NCBI GenBank assembly: GCA_016212515.1
Contig: JACRFZ010000043.1
Coordinates: forward strand, 46,043 to 110,042
Direction: 5' to 3'
Length of the DNA: 64,000 nucleotides
Source: Candidatus Melainabacteria bacterium
GTDB taxonomy: Bacteria > Cyanobacteriota > Vampirovibrionia > Obscuribacterales > Obscuribacteraceae
Part shown: positions 26,273 to 33,367 of the stretch, piece by piece
Layout of the letters: each line of letters begins with the position of its first letter
Numbering within the stretch: position 1 is the first letter of the stretch
The notes under the pieces: model-generated
What the model was told of the DNA's origin: nothing
Databases searched by the model: none
Seen by the model: the letters and a program-made list of their open reading frames with translations, nothing else
Position numbers and translations under genes: made by a program

Positions 26273-27445
26273 TCAGTAGGGCCCTGCTTTCATGAAGCTG
26301 TCGCCGGTGGTGGTAATCAGGAAGATGGCAAAAATTGCCCCCACGGCAAGGGCCGGGCCGAAGGGGAAGTGCTTGACCATTTTGGGTCCCGGGGCTGTCA
26401 TGATGCCTATTGTGCCGCCGCCGAAGCCAAGGGAAAAGATGAGCAAATAGGTGGCAGGGTTAGACCAGAGTCCCGACTGGGGGAAGCTATGATCAAGACC
26501 CAGCATGGCCAGGGCCATCACCCCGGCAAAACTGAGGAAACCCAGGATGAAGCGCTTGAGAGCCGGTGCCAGCATTCTTTCTTTGCGCAATTCCACCAGT
26601 AAGTAGAGACCGCCCATAATGGCACCTACCAGGAAGCCGATGATGAGCGCCGGTATGAGCTTCTGCCAACCCAGCCAGGCGGCAATCAGGGCGCTCAAGA
26701 CGGCGTCGCCGCCGCCCATGACCATGAAAGGTTCGTCTGCTTCATCTGCTCTCAGATAGCCCACTTCCATCGTGAAATCTATCTCGTCATCGATACCGAC
26801 CTCGCTCTCCGGCTCATTCCTTTCTTTGAAGCCCGGATGCGTCCAGTAGTAGAATTGCACGCCGAAATGATCTATGAAGTCGAAAATGAGATAGCTGGCT
26901 CCGATACCGGCCAGGGTACCCAGCAAGTCATGCCTGATCACGGTACTATATATGATACCGAGGATAATGGCCGGATAAGTGATTTCGTGAGGAATTAGCT
27001 TCTCTCGAAAGTCGGTGATACAAACGGCGATCAAGGTAGAGGCGAAAAAGAGCATGGCCAGTATAGTGGCGGTGATTTCCAGGTCGCTGAAGTTGGCTGC
27101 TGCCGTCCAGTAAGTAGGACCGAGGAAATGCACAATGGCTGCGAAGGTAAGTGCTGTAGCTGCTTCCACCAGCGGATATTGCCAGTGAATTTTGGCCTGG
27201 CAATGTTTGCAGGTGCCTTTCTGCATAAAGTATGAAAGCACCGGAATTAGTTCCATGACCCCCAGGGGCTTCATACACTGGTCGCAATAAGAGCGTTTAC
27301 GCCAGATTGATTCGTCTTTGAGAGTGCGCAGAGAGAGAACATTCAAGAAGCTTCCCACGCAAAGCCCGATCAGTCCGGCCAGTATTTCCAGATAGGGGCT
27401 CGGCAGTTGGTAGATGTTCAGGTTTTGAAAGAGGTTCAGATCCAA
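26273..27445 (-). CDS. pilD: Type IV prepilin peptidase/methyltransferase (PilD), enlarged, 390 aa
   Basis: A polytopic aspartic protease that cleaves and N-methylates prepilins. The N-terminal domain has the two CxxC pairs CDQC and CKHC near residues 55 and 80 and LIPVLSYF. The catalytic aspartates are in CITDFREKLIPHEIT near residue 150 and GGGDAVLSAL near 245. Family members usually have 230-290 residues; this one has an acidic insert of about 40 residues before the second aspartate and two extra C-terminal membrane segments. It follows an ABC permease by 22 bases and thus joins the sigma factor/ABC operon to the pilus genes. No prepilin gene is in the window. Confidence 0.92.
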   Translation of the reverse strand: MDLNLFQNLNIYQLPSPYLEILAGLIGLCVGSFLNVLSLRTLKDESIWRKRSYCDQCMKPLGVMELIPVLSYFMQKGTCKHCQAKIHWQYPLVEAATALTFAAIVHFLGPTYWTAAANFSDLEITATILAMLFFASTLIAVCITDFREKLIPHEITYPAIILGIIYSTVIRHDLLGTLAGIGASYLIFDFIDHFGVQFYYWTHPGFKERNEPESEVGIDDEIDFTMEVGYLRADEADEPFMVMGGGDAVLSALIAAWLGWQKLIPALIIGFLVGAIMGGLYLLVELRKERMLAPALKRFILGFLSFAGVMALAMLGLDHSFPQSGLWSNPATYLLIFSLGFGGGTIGIMTAPGPKMVKHFPFGPALAVGAIFAIFLITTTGDSFMKAGPY

Positions 27446-27467
27446 AATCTAAATCCGATCGGTTTGC

Positions 27468-28307
27468 TCAGGGTAGTTCGCGTTTTTCAGAGACGAGGGC
27501 GGCAAGCACTAAAAGTATGATGACATAGGCTATGAGATAAGCCGATAGGTAAAGGGTAAGTTCACTGGTCGGAAGCTTGCCGTACATGATCACTGCCCGT
27601 GCCCTGGTAAGGCTTTGCAGGTCGGGCAAGGTCCAGTAGAGAACGGCGCTCAGCTGCTTCATTGCCGGATTTGTGAAGATGCGGCTGAGCTCCTGCAGGG
27701 AGGCGGCCGAGTGTCCGATAAGCCAGAACGAAACTGTAAAGACAACAGACATAATCGGTGATGAAAATGTCGAAAAGAATTCTGCCGCCGCAATTATCAG
27801 AAGCAGTTCCAGGTAGGTAAGCAGAAGTGAAAGCCCTATCCACTTGAGGCGTTCCGTCATGACCAGAAGATGGGCCGGGTCGGCCAGATAAACGGTGAGA
27901 GCGAGAAAGGCTCCCATCCCCAGTATTAGAAAGAGCAGGCAAATCGATAGACCGATATACTTGCCCAGGATAAACTGCCAGGCTGCCACCGGTTTTGTGA
28001 AAATCAGATAGCAGGTTTTCTTTTCCAGCTCTTTATAAACAAGATTGGCTCCGGCAAATACGGCAATGATACCGCCGATAGTGCTGATACCGCACATGCC
28101 CAGATCGAGAATGATACGCACATCTTGCCCCACCGATAGTGAGCCAAGGGCCAGACCGAAGAAGGAAATAATCACGGCAAAGAGGAAAAAGGTGTAGACC
28201 ACCTTGTCTCTTGCCACTTCTCGAAAGGTGTTTACGGCAATGGCCCGAACCGGCAAAATCGGGTTGGCGGCAGTTTTGACCGGCGGGACAGAGGTATCGT
28301 CTCTCAT
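27468..28307 (-). CDS. ABC-2 type transporter permease, 279 aa
   Basis: Six hydrophobic segments: about residues 38-58, 75-105, 125-150, 165-190, 195-215 and 255-275, with the soluble stretch ELEKKTCYLIFTKPVAAWQFILG after the second, the pattern of ABC-2 permeases of the NosY/ABC2_membrane type. It pairs with the ATPase encoded just upstream, overlapping by four bases. Pilus-related gliding exporters have similar architecture, but substrate cannot be told. Its stop is 22 bases before pilD. Confidence 0.83.
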   Translation of the reverse strand: MRDDTSVPPVKTAANPILPVRAIAVNTFREVARDKVVYTFFLFAVIISFFGLALGSLSVGQDVRIILDLGMCGISTIGGIIAVFAGANLVYKELEKKTCYLIFTKPVAAWQFILGKYIGLSICLLFLILGMGAFLALTVYLADPAHLLVMTERLKWIGLSLLLTYLELLLIIAAAEFFSTFSSPIMSVVFTVSFWLIGHSAASLQELSRIFTNPAMKQLSAVLYWTLPDLQSLTRARAVIMYGKLPTSELTLYLSAYLIAYVIILLVLAALVSEKRELP

Positions 28308-29086
28308 GGGGCCACCTCTTCGGTCGGCGCTTTAATATGTTTGAGGAAGAATTCTTCCAGCGCCCTGGCATCTCGCTGGGGGCTTATCTCTTCTATGGCT
28401 GCTTCTGCTAGCAGTTTCCCTCCGGAAAGTAAGCCCACTCGTTCACAGAGCGCGGCCACATCCGGTAGCAGGTGGGAATTGAAGAATACTGTTTTACCCT
28501 TGCTCTTGAGGTCTTCGATGATGCGCCTCATATCCATGCGCCCTATTGGATCAAGTCCAGACATCGGTTCATCCAGAAAGAGCAGTTCCGGGTCGTTGAT
28601 GAGGGCCTGGGCCAGACCCAGCCTTTGCAGCATTCCTTTGGAGTAGCGTCCGGTACGCTCATCGGCTTTCTTCTGCAAGGAGACCGTAGCGAGCAGTTGC
28701 TCGATCCGCTCATTCAGTAATTTTCCACTCAGTCCATAGAGCTGACCGGAGAAAGTCAGGAATTCACGACCGGTCAAATGGCTGTAAAAATATGGAGATT
28801 CAGGCAAAAAGCCAATCTTGCACAGGGCGGCTTTGTCTCCGGGTGGCGCTCCCAATACGGCAATGCTACCTTGATCGGCCCGCAAAAGACCCAGTAAGAG
28901 CTTGATGGTTGTAGTTTTGCCGGCACCGTTTGGCCCGACAAGACCATAGGTCATGCCCCTTTCCACTTTCAGGCTGAGTCCGTCGAGGACGCGCAAACGC
29001 TTCCTCAAAAAGCTTTCTCGCTCTTTTGTGAGGTCTCTTGCTTCTATGACTGCTTTTGATGATTCGACCGCAGTCGCTTCACTCAT
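28304..29086 (-). CDS. ABC transporter ATP-binding protein, 260 aa
   Basis: Walker A GPNGAGKTTTIK near residue 52, signature YSKGMLQRLGLAQAL near 148 (Lys in place of Gly at position three is common in this subgroup), Walker B LLFLDEPMSGLD, and the His loop as FNSHLLPDVAAL. It energises the permease encoded next. Its ATG shares one base with the sigma-factor stop (TAATG), so translation is coupled to the sigma factor. This linkage suggests shared control or a shared process, not a known pathway. Confidence 0.9.
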   Translation of the reverse strand: MSEATAVESSKAVIEARDLTKERESFLRKRLRVLDGLSLKVERGMTYGLVGPNGAGKTTTIKLLLGLLRADQGSIAVLGAPPGDKAALCKIGFLPESPYFYSHLTGREFLTFSGQLYGLSGKLLNERIEQLLATVSLQKKADERTGRYSKGMLQRLGLAQALINDPELLFLDEPMSGLDPIGRMDMRRIIEDLKSKGKTVFFNSHLLPDVAALCERVGLLSGGKLLAEAAIEEISPQRDARALEEFFLKHIKAPTEEVAP

Positions 29087-29979
29087 TAGCCGCCCTTCGG
29101 ACCGTTGGCTTTCTTACTCTGGGTGATGATCTTATTCAGTTCGGTAGTAGCGGCTCTCAGTCTGCGGGAGACTTGCATCTGGGATATACCGAGGCGACGC
29201 GCTACTTCGGTCTGACTCAAATCTTCGTAGAAGGTTAGTTGTACAACTTCTCTCAAACCATCTCTCAACTGTTTGATAGCTTCCGCCAACATGAAGCGGT
29301 CTTCTTTAGCCAGTTGGTTACTCTGGTAGCGAGAATCAACCAGGGTGTCGATCAAGGATTGCTCCGAGCCGGCATCGTTGGAGAGGGCCTGGTCGAGGGA
29401 TATGAGGGTGCGGCGTCTGTCTACTTCGTAGGCTTCGTTCACACGGCTGACAGGAATTTGCAACTCGCTGGCGATCTCGATATCGGAGGGCTCGCGACCG
29501 AGTTTGGCGGTGAGATTCTGCACCAGTCTGTTGATGCGGAAGGAGAGTTCTTGCAACTCCCTGGGGGCGCGAATCATGGCTGTCTTATCGCGCAGGTAAT
29601 GGCGGATTTCACCCGTAATCAGGTGGGTGGCATAAGTCTGGAACTTGGCACCGGCATCAGGTTTGAATTGATCGACGGCTTTGATAAGACCAATAGAGCC
29701 GACCTGGATGAGATCTTCGACAGGGTCGGTGGAACGACGAGCCAGACCGTACGCGATGCGCTTCACCAGGGGCAAGGCCGCCTGAATGATGGAATCCCGC
29801 AAGGCCGGGTCTCTTGACTCAGCATAGAGAGATAACCAGTTATGAATCTGGTCGGGCCCCTTTATTTCTGCCTTAGGGGTGGCAGCACCTTTAGGTGCCT
29901 CACTTTTAGCTTGCAAATCCTTGCTCACCGGGTTACTTGTGCTTACTGGGTTAAGGGAGTTCGTTGTAGTCGTTTCCAT
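29086..29979 (-). CDS. Sigma-70 family group 3 factor (SigF/SigB-like), 297 aa
   Basis: After a 45-residue disordered head come sigma region 2 (LVKRIAYGLARRS, DLIQVGSIGLIKAVDQFKP, FQTYATHLITGEIRHYLRD), region 3 (RELQELSFRINRLVQNL, GREPSDIEIASELQIP) and region 4 with the helix-turn-helix QTEVARRLGISQMQVSRRL. This domain set and the shortened N-terminus are those of group 3 factors (SigB/F/G of Bacillus, SigF of cyanobacteria). SigF of Synechocystis controls pilin and motility, and here the gene sits at the head of a run leading to pilD and pilM-P. No anti-sigma gene is adjacent. Upstream is a long leader or promoter region. Confidence 0.92.
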   Translation of the reverse strand: METTTTNSLNPVSTSNPVSKDLQAKSEAPKGAATPKAEIKGPDQIHNWLSLYAESRDPALRDSIIQAALPLVKRIAYGLARRSTDPVEDLIQVGSIGLIKAVDQFKPDAGAKFQTYATHLITGEIRHYLRDKTAMIRAPRELQELSFRINRLVQNLTAKLGREPSDIEIASELQIPVSRVNEAYEVDRRRTLISLDQALSNDAGSEQSLIDTLVDSRYQSNQLAKEDRFMLAEAIKQLRDGLREVVQLTFYEDLSQTEVARRLGISQMQVSRRLRAATTELNKIITQSKKANGPKGG

Positions 29980-30500
29980 TACTATTATCTATAGATCCAA
30001 TCGCAGATTACCAGACTCATTATATAAATGCTACCGTGATTTCCGCTGCGGGCTGGCTGTCAAGGCAGTTCCGATAATTGCCAAGTGCGTTTCTCCAAAG
30101 CCTCTCCTTAAGCCAAGTTCAGGAAGGCAATGCTTTCTGCCAGGGGGCTTTTCGGCTCTCGGAAGTTGCTATGAACCCGGCTGCCGGTGCGGATTTGTTC
30201 CCTGGCAGCCGATAATTTTTCGGGGTATGGTGGTTAATTCTTTCTAAGGGTGTCCGTTTCCCCGGTTAACTACAGGCGATAAGTGGCATCGGGCTCATTT
30301 TGGACGGCTGCAAGGGAGACGTCCTTACTTGATCATTTTTTGAGGCTGGAAATCCAATCCGTTCCCATTCAGGAAAAGAGGACAGCTAAGAAGAAGGGGT
30401 TTTGGCGCGTCTGTTGTCTAGCCACTTGACCAAGAAAAAGCCCAGAGCGAATCCTTCAATTGGACCGGCGAAGAGCCAAAGCCAAAGAGCTTCTACACTC
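29980..30500. other. Intergenic region upstream of the sigma-factor gene
   Basis: About 520 bases between the sigma-factor start and the small gene after pilC. On the minus strand there is a TATAAT at 30019-30024 and a TTGACA at 30058-30063, but they are 33 bases apart and do not make one promoter; two overlapping promoters are possible. Further up there are several GC-rich inverted segments (for example around 30120-30210) that could be a structured leader or the terminator region of the pilB operon. I find no match to a riboswitch consensus and no convincing ORF. Confidence 0.45.
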
Positions 30501-30851
30501 TCAATAGCCCCGCGAGAATGGACCGTCTGCAAGCAGAGCCGGTTCCTCGGGAAAGTAATCGGTGCAGCCGCAAACAACCAGCTTTCCTGTTGGTACTTCG
30601 ATGTTGCATTCGTTTATCAGATCCCAGTCTCCTGGTGTCTCTTCCGGTGCATCATCATGAACCTCAATCGTTAGCGGCACAGTCATGTTTCTGGCTGTGG
30701 CTACACAGATGATTCCGGGAGCTAACGCCAGCTTTCGATCAATTGCTTCCTCTGTCCAGATCTCGCTCAGGTCTACCTCTGCATTCTCGTCCTGGAGACA
30801 GAGTTGAAAGTAATCAGCAAACAGGTCAAAGTTGTAGGGCTTTATCATCAT
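30501..30851 (-). CDS. Small acidic hypothetical protein coupled to pilC, 116 aa
   Basis: The ATG shares one base with the pilC stop (TAATG). The sequence IWTEEAIDRKLALAPGIICVATARNMTVPLTIEVHD and ECNIEVPTGKLVVCGCTDYFP follows a pattern I recall from a widespread family of small bacterial proteins of unknown function, which usually continue with a further 25-35 residues; here the frame stops soon after CTDYFP, so the protein may be a shortened version or be hit by a frameshift. Its role is unknown; similar proteins occur in many contexts, so a pilus role should not be assumed. Confidence 0.65.
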   Translation of the reverse strand: MMIKPYNFDLFADYFQLCLQDENAEVDLSEIWTEEAIDRKLALAPGIICVATARNMTVPLTIEVHDDAPEETPGDWDLINECNIEVPTGKLVVCGCTDYFPEEPALLADGPFSRGY

Positions 30852-32092
30852 TAACGCAACTGGTTGATTACCGTGAAGATAGGCAGGTACATGCCGATTA
30901 CTATTGAGCCCACGATGCCGCCGATGCCTACCACCATCACCGGTTCAAGGAGTGAAGTGAGGGCTTCCACAGCGTTTTCTACTTCCATATCATAGAAATC
31001 CGCTACCTTTGAGAGCATCTCATCCAGGCGTCCGGTTTCTTCTCCTACTGCCACCATCTGCGTGACCATGGTGGGAAAGACGGAAGACTTGGCCATGGGT
31101 TTAGAGAGGCTGCCACCTTGCCGGACATCGGTATAAATTTTGCCGATGGAATTAGCCACCACGGCATTGTCGGCCGTGTCCTTCACCACATCCAGGGCTG
31201 TGAGCATGGGTACGCCGGCGCGAAGGAGGGTGCCAAAGGTGCGGGAAAAGCGCGCTATGGCTACTTTTGAAATGAGGTCGCCGGCCAGAGGCAGCCCATA
31301 GAGAATCGTATCTATGTGCAGGCGGCCGGGAGGCGTGGCATAGTAGCGCTTCAAGAGCCAGCCCGAGACGGCCATGATGATCAAAAATAGAAAGGCCCAG
31401 ATGGAGCGCATGTACTGGGAAAGGGATACGAGAAACTGTGTATAGGCCGGCAGTTCCGAGCCTATGTTGCGAAATAGTCCTTCAAAGATAGGCAGGATAA
31501 AGGTGAGCATGCCCCAGAAGACGCCGACTGATACTACCAGCACCACCAGGGGATAAACCATGGCTGCTCTTACTTTCTGATTGAGTTTGGACTTGGATTC
31601 CAAGAAGTCGGCCAGGCGTTTTAGAACGTCGGCCAGGATACCGCCGGTTTCTCCCGCCTTGATCATAGAAACGTAGAGCTTATCGAAGATCTGTGGATGC
31701 CTACTCATGGCATCCGAGAGGGAAAGACCGGCTTCGATTGACTGCCTGATGTCATCGAGGCTGCGTTTCAGTTTGCGGTTCGGGCACTGGTCCACGATGA
31801 TGGTGAGGGTGCGCAGCATAGCTACGCCGGAGCTAATCATGGCTGCAAATTGCCTTGAGAAAACCACCATGTCTTTGATAGTTACTCTCTCGAAGAGGTC
31901 AACCTGTAGCACATTGGTTTGCAGGTTCTTCCAGCGCGCTTGCATGTCACCGGCTGCGGTGCTCTCGCGAATCTCGACCACGTCGATGCCGCGAGCCTGT
32001 AGCCTGGCTTTCAGCACGCTCGATGATTCGGCGCTGGCGATTGCCTCTTTCAAGCGTCCCTGTTCATCTTTAATCTTATAGACAAATTCCAT
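30851..32092 (-). CDS. pilC: Type IV pilus inner-membrane platform protein PilC
   Basis: 413 residues, the normal size. It has two repeated GspF domains (about 70-195 and 275-400) and three membrane segments (about 175-195, 225-245 and 380-405). Family motifs are VVFSRQFAAMISSGVAML, KLYVSMIKAGETGGILADVL and, in the second repeat, VAVGEETGRLDEML. PilC is the platform turned by the PilB and PilT motors in pilus extension and retraction. It lies 47 bases after pilT and is coupled to the small gene behind it. Start ATG 32092 is natural. Confidence 0.96.
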   Translation of the reverse strand: MEFVYKIKDEQGRLKEAIASAESSSVLKARLQARGIDVVEIRESTAAGDMQARWKNLQTNVLQVDLFERVTIKDMVVFSRQFAAMISSGVAMLRTLTIIVDQCPNRKLKRSLDDIRQSIEAGLSLSDAMSRHPQIFDKLYVSMIKAGETGGILADVLKRLADFLESKSKLNQKVRAAMVYPLVVLVVSVGVFWGMLTFILPIFEGLFRNIGSELPAYTQFLVSLSQYMRSIWAFLFLIIMAVSGWLLKRYYATPPGRLHIDTILYGLPLAGDLISKVAIARFSRTFGTLLRAGVPMLTALDVVKDTADNAVVANSIGKIYTDVRQGGSLSKPMAKSSVFPTMVTQMVAVGEETGRLDEMLSKVADFYDMEVENAVEALTSLLEPVMVVGIGGIVGSIVIGMYLPIFTVINQLR

Positions 32093-32139
32093 AGCTACAA
32101 TTTACCAGAGCTTTCTTGCTTGTTGTGTGCTCCGGGACC

Positions 32140-33312
32140 TTAAAATCTCCCGAACGATGAGCTACCATAGCCTTTTTCGGATTTTTCGCTATAACTTGAT
32201 CTGGCTTCCGTTTTGCCTCGACTGCCTTGATTGCCGATCAACTGCTCCAGGTCTTCCGGCCGGCTCGACTTGAGGATGGCTTCCTTGTGGCTCACCAGTC
32301 CCTCTCTTACGAGTTTGGCCAGGCTGGCTTCCAGGGTCTGCATGCCCAGCGCCGCTCCCATTTGCATGGCCGTGTAAATTTGCGATGTTTTTGCTTCTCT
32401 AATCAGGTTTGCCACGGCCGGATTATTGATCAATATTTCCATGGCCATGACTCTGCCGGCGGTGACAGGAGAATCACCGGCTTCACCTTCTGTTTTGGGC
32501 AAGAGAGTCTGGCTCACGACCCCAACCAGAGAATGGGCCAGCATTATGCGAATTTGTTGTTGTTGGTCGGGCGGAAATACGTCGATAATACGGTCTACCG
32601 ATTGAGGCGCTGAACTGGTGTGGATAGTGCTGAATACCAGGTGACCGGTTTCGGCGGCCGTCAGGGCCAGGTGGATGGTCTCCAGGTCGCGCATCTCACC
32701 GACCAGTATGACGTCGGGGTCTTCCCTCAACCCGCTGCGCAGAGCGTTGGCGAAGCTCTTTGTATCGCTGCCGACTTCTCTTTGACTGATAATGGAAAAT
32801 TTGTTGTGGTGCAGGAATTCTATGGGGTCTTCAATGGTCAAAATGTGCTTGTCCTGCTTCTCATTGATGGCGTTGATCATGGAAGCTAGGGTGGTGGACT
32901 TACCGGAGCCGGTGGGACCGGTAACCAATATCAGTCCCCGCGGCTTAGTGAGAAATTCTTTGCAGACCGGTGCCAGCCCCAGTTCTTCCATGGAAGGCAT
33001 GCGCGATAGCACCACTCTCAGTGCAGCAGCCCAGGAGCCCCTGTCACGGTAGACGTTGACACGGAAACGCCCCAAGCCTTCTACTCCGAAGCCGCAATCA
33101 AGCTCCATGTTCTGTTCGGCAAAGCGTCTTTGCTCTTCACTCAGGCATGAGAAAATCAGACGTTTTGTATCGTCATCGGTGAGAATTGGCAAACTGATGC
33201 GTGTGAGCTTGCCGGCCGCTCTGATAATGGGTGGCTCTCCCGCCTTTAAATGCAGATCGCTTGCCGCTCTGTCCACGACGAGTTGCAACAATTCCTGCAT
33301 CTCAATCGACAT
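32140..33312 (-). CDS. pilT: Type IV pilus retraction ATPase PilT
   Basis: 390 residues, slightly longer than usual because of a Ser/Gly/Lys tail. The N-terminus MQELLQLVVDRAASDLHLKAGEPP is characteristic of PilT. Walker A GPTGSGKSTTL is near residue 133, the Asp box and Walker B follow (REDPDVILVGEMRDLETI), and the AIRNLIRE-like retraction motif reads AVANLIREAKTSQI. It forms the hexamer that depolymerises the pilus. Order pilB-pilT-pilC, all on this strand, indicates one operon. Confidence 0.96.
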   Translation of the reverse strand: MSIEMQELLQLVVDRAASDLHLKAGEPPIIRAAGKLTRISLPILTDDDTKRLIFSCLSEEQRRFAEQNMELDCGFGVEGLGRFRVNVYRDRGSWAAALRVVLSRMPSMEELGLAPVCKEFLTKPRGLILVTGPTGSGKSTTLASMINAINEKQDKHILTIEDPIEFLHHNKFSIISQREVGSDTKSFANALRSGLREDPDVILVGEMRDLETIHLALTAAETGHLVFSTIHTSSAPQSVDRIIDVFPPDQQQQIRIMLAHSLVGVVSQTLLPKTEGEAGDSPVTAGRVMAMEILINNPAVANLIREAKTSQIYTAMQMGAALGMQTLEASLAKLVREGLVSHKEAILKSSRPEDLEQLIGNQGSRGKTEARSSYSEKSEKGYGSSSFGRF

Positions 33313-33367
33313 TATTCACCTTCTTTTCTTTCGCCTGTTCCGTTTCCGTTTTCTTCTACCGGGTGTT

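Noticed and set aside
30030..30110. A segment on the minus strand resembling part of a cyclic di-GMP (GEMM) riboswitch (ACGCACTTGGCAA)
   Set aside because: Only the first few bases match; the conserved GACGCAAAGCC and tetraloop-receptor parts are absent, so it is not supported.
30386..30577. 63-codon frame with a hydrophobic stretch after the small pilC-linked gene
   Set aside because: No ribosome site and it overlaps the preceding gene in another frame; it may be the tail of a frameshifted gene but cannot be supported alone.
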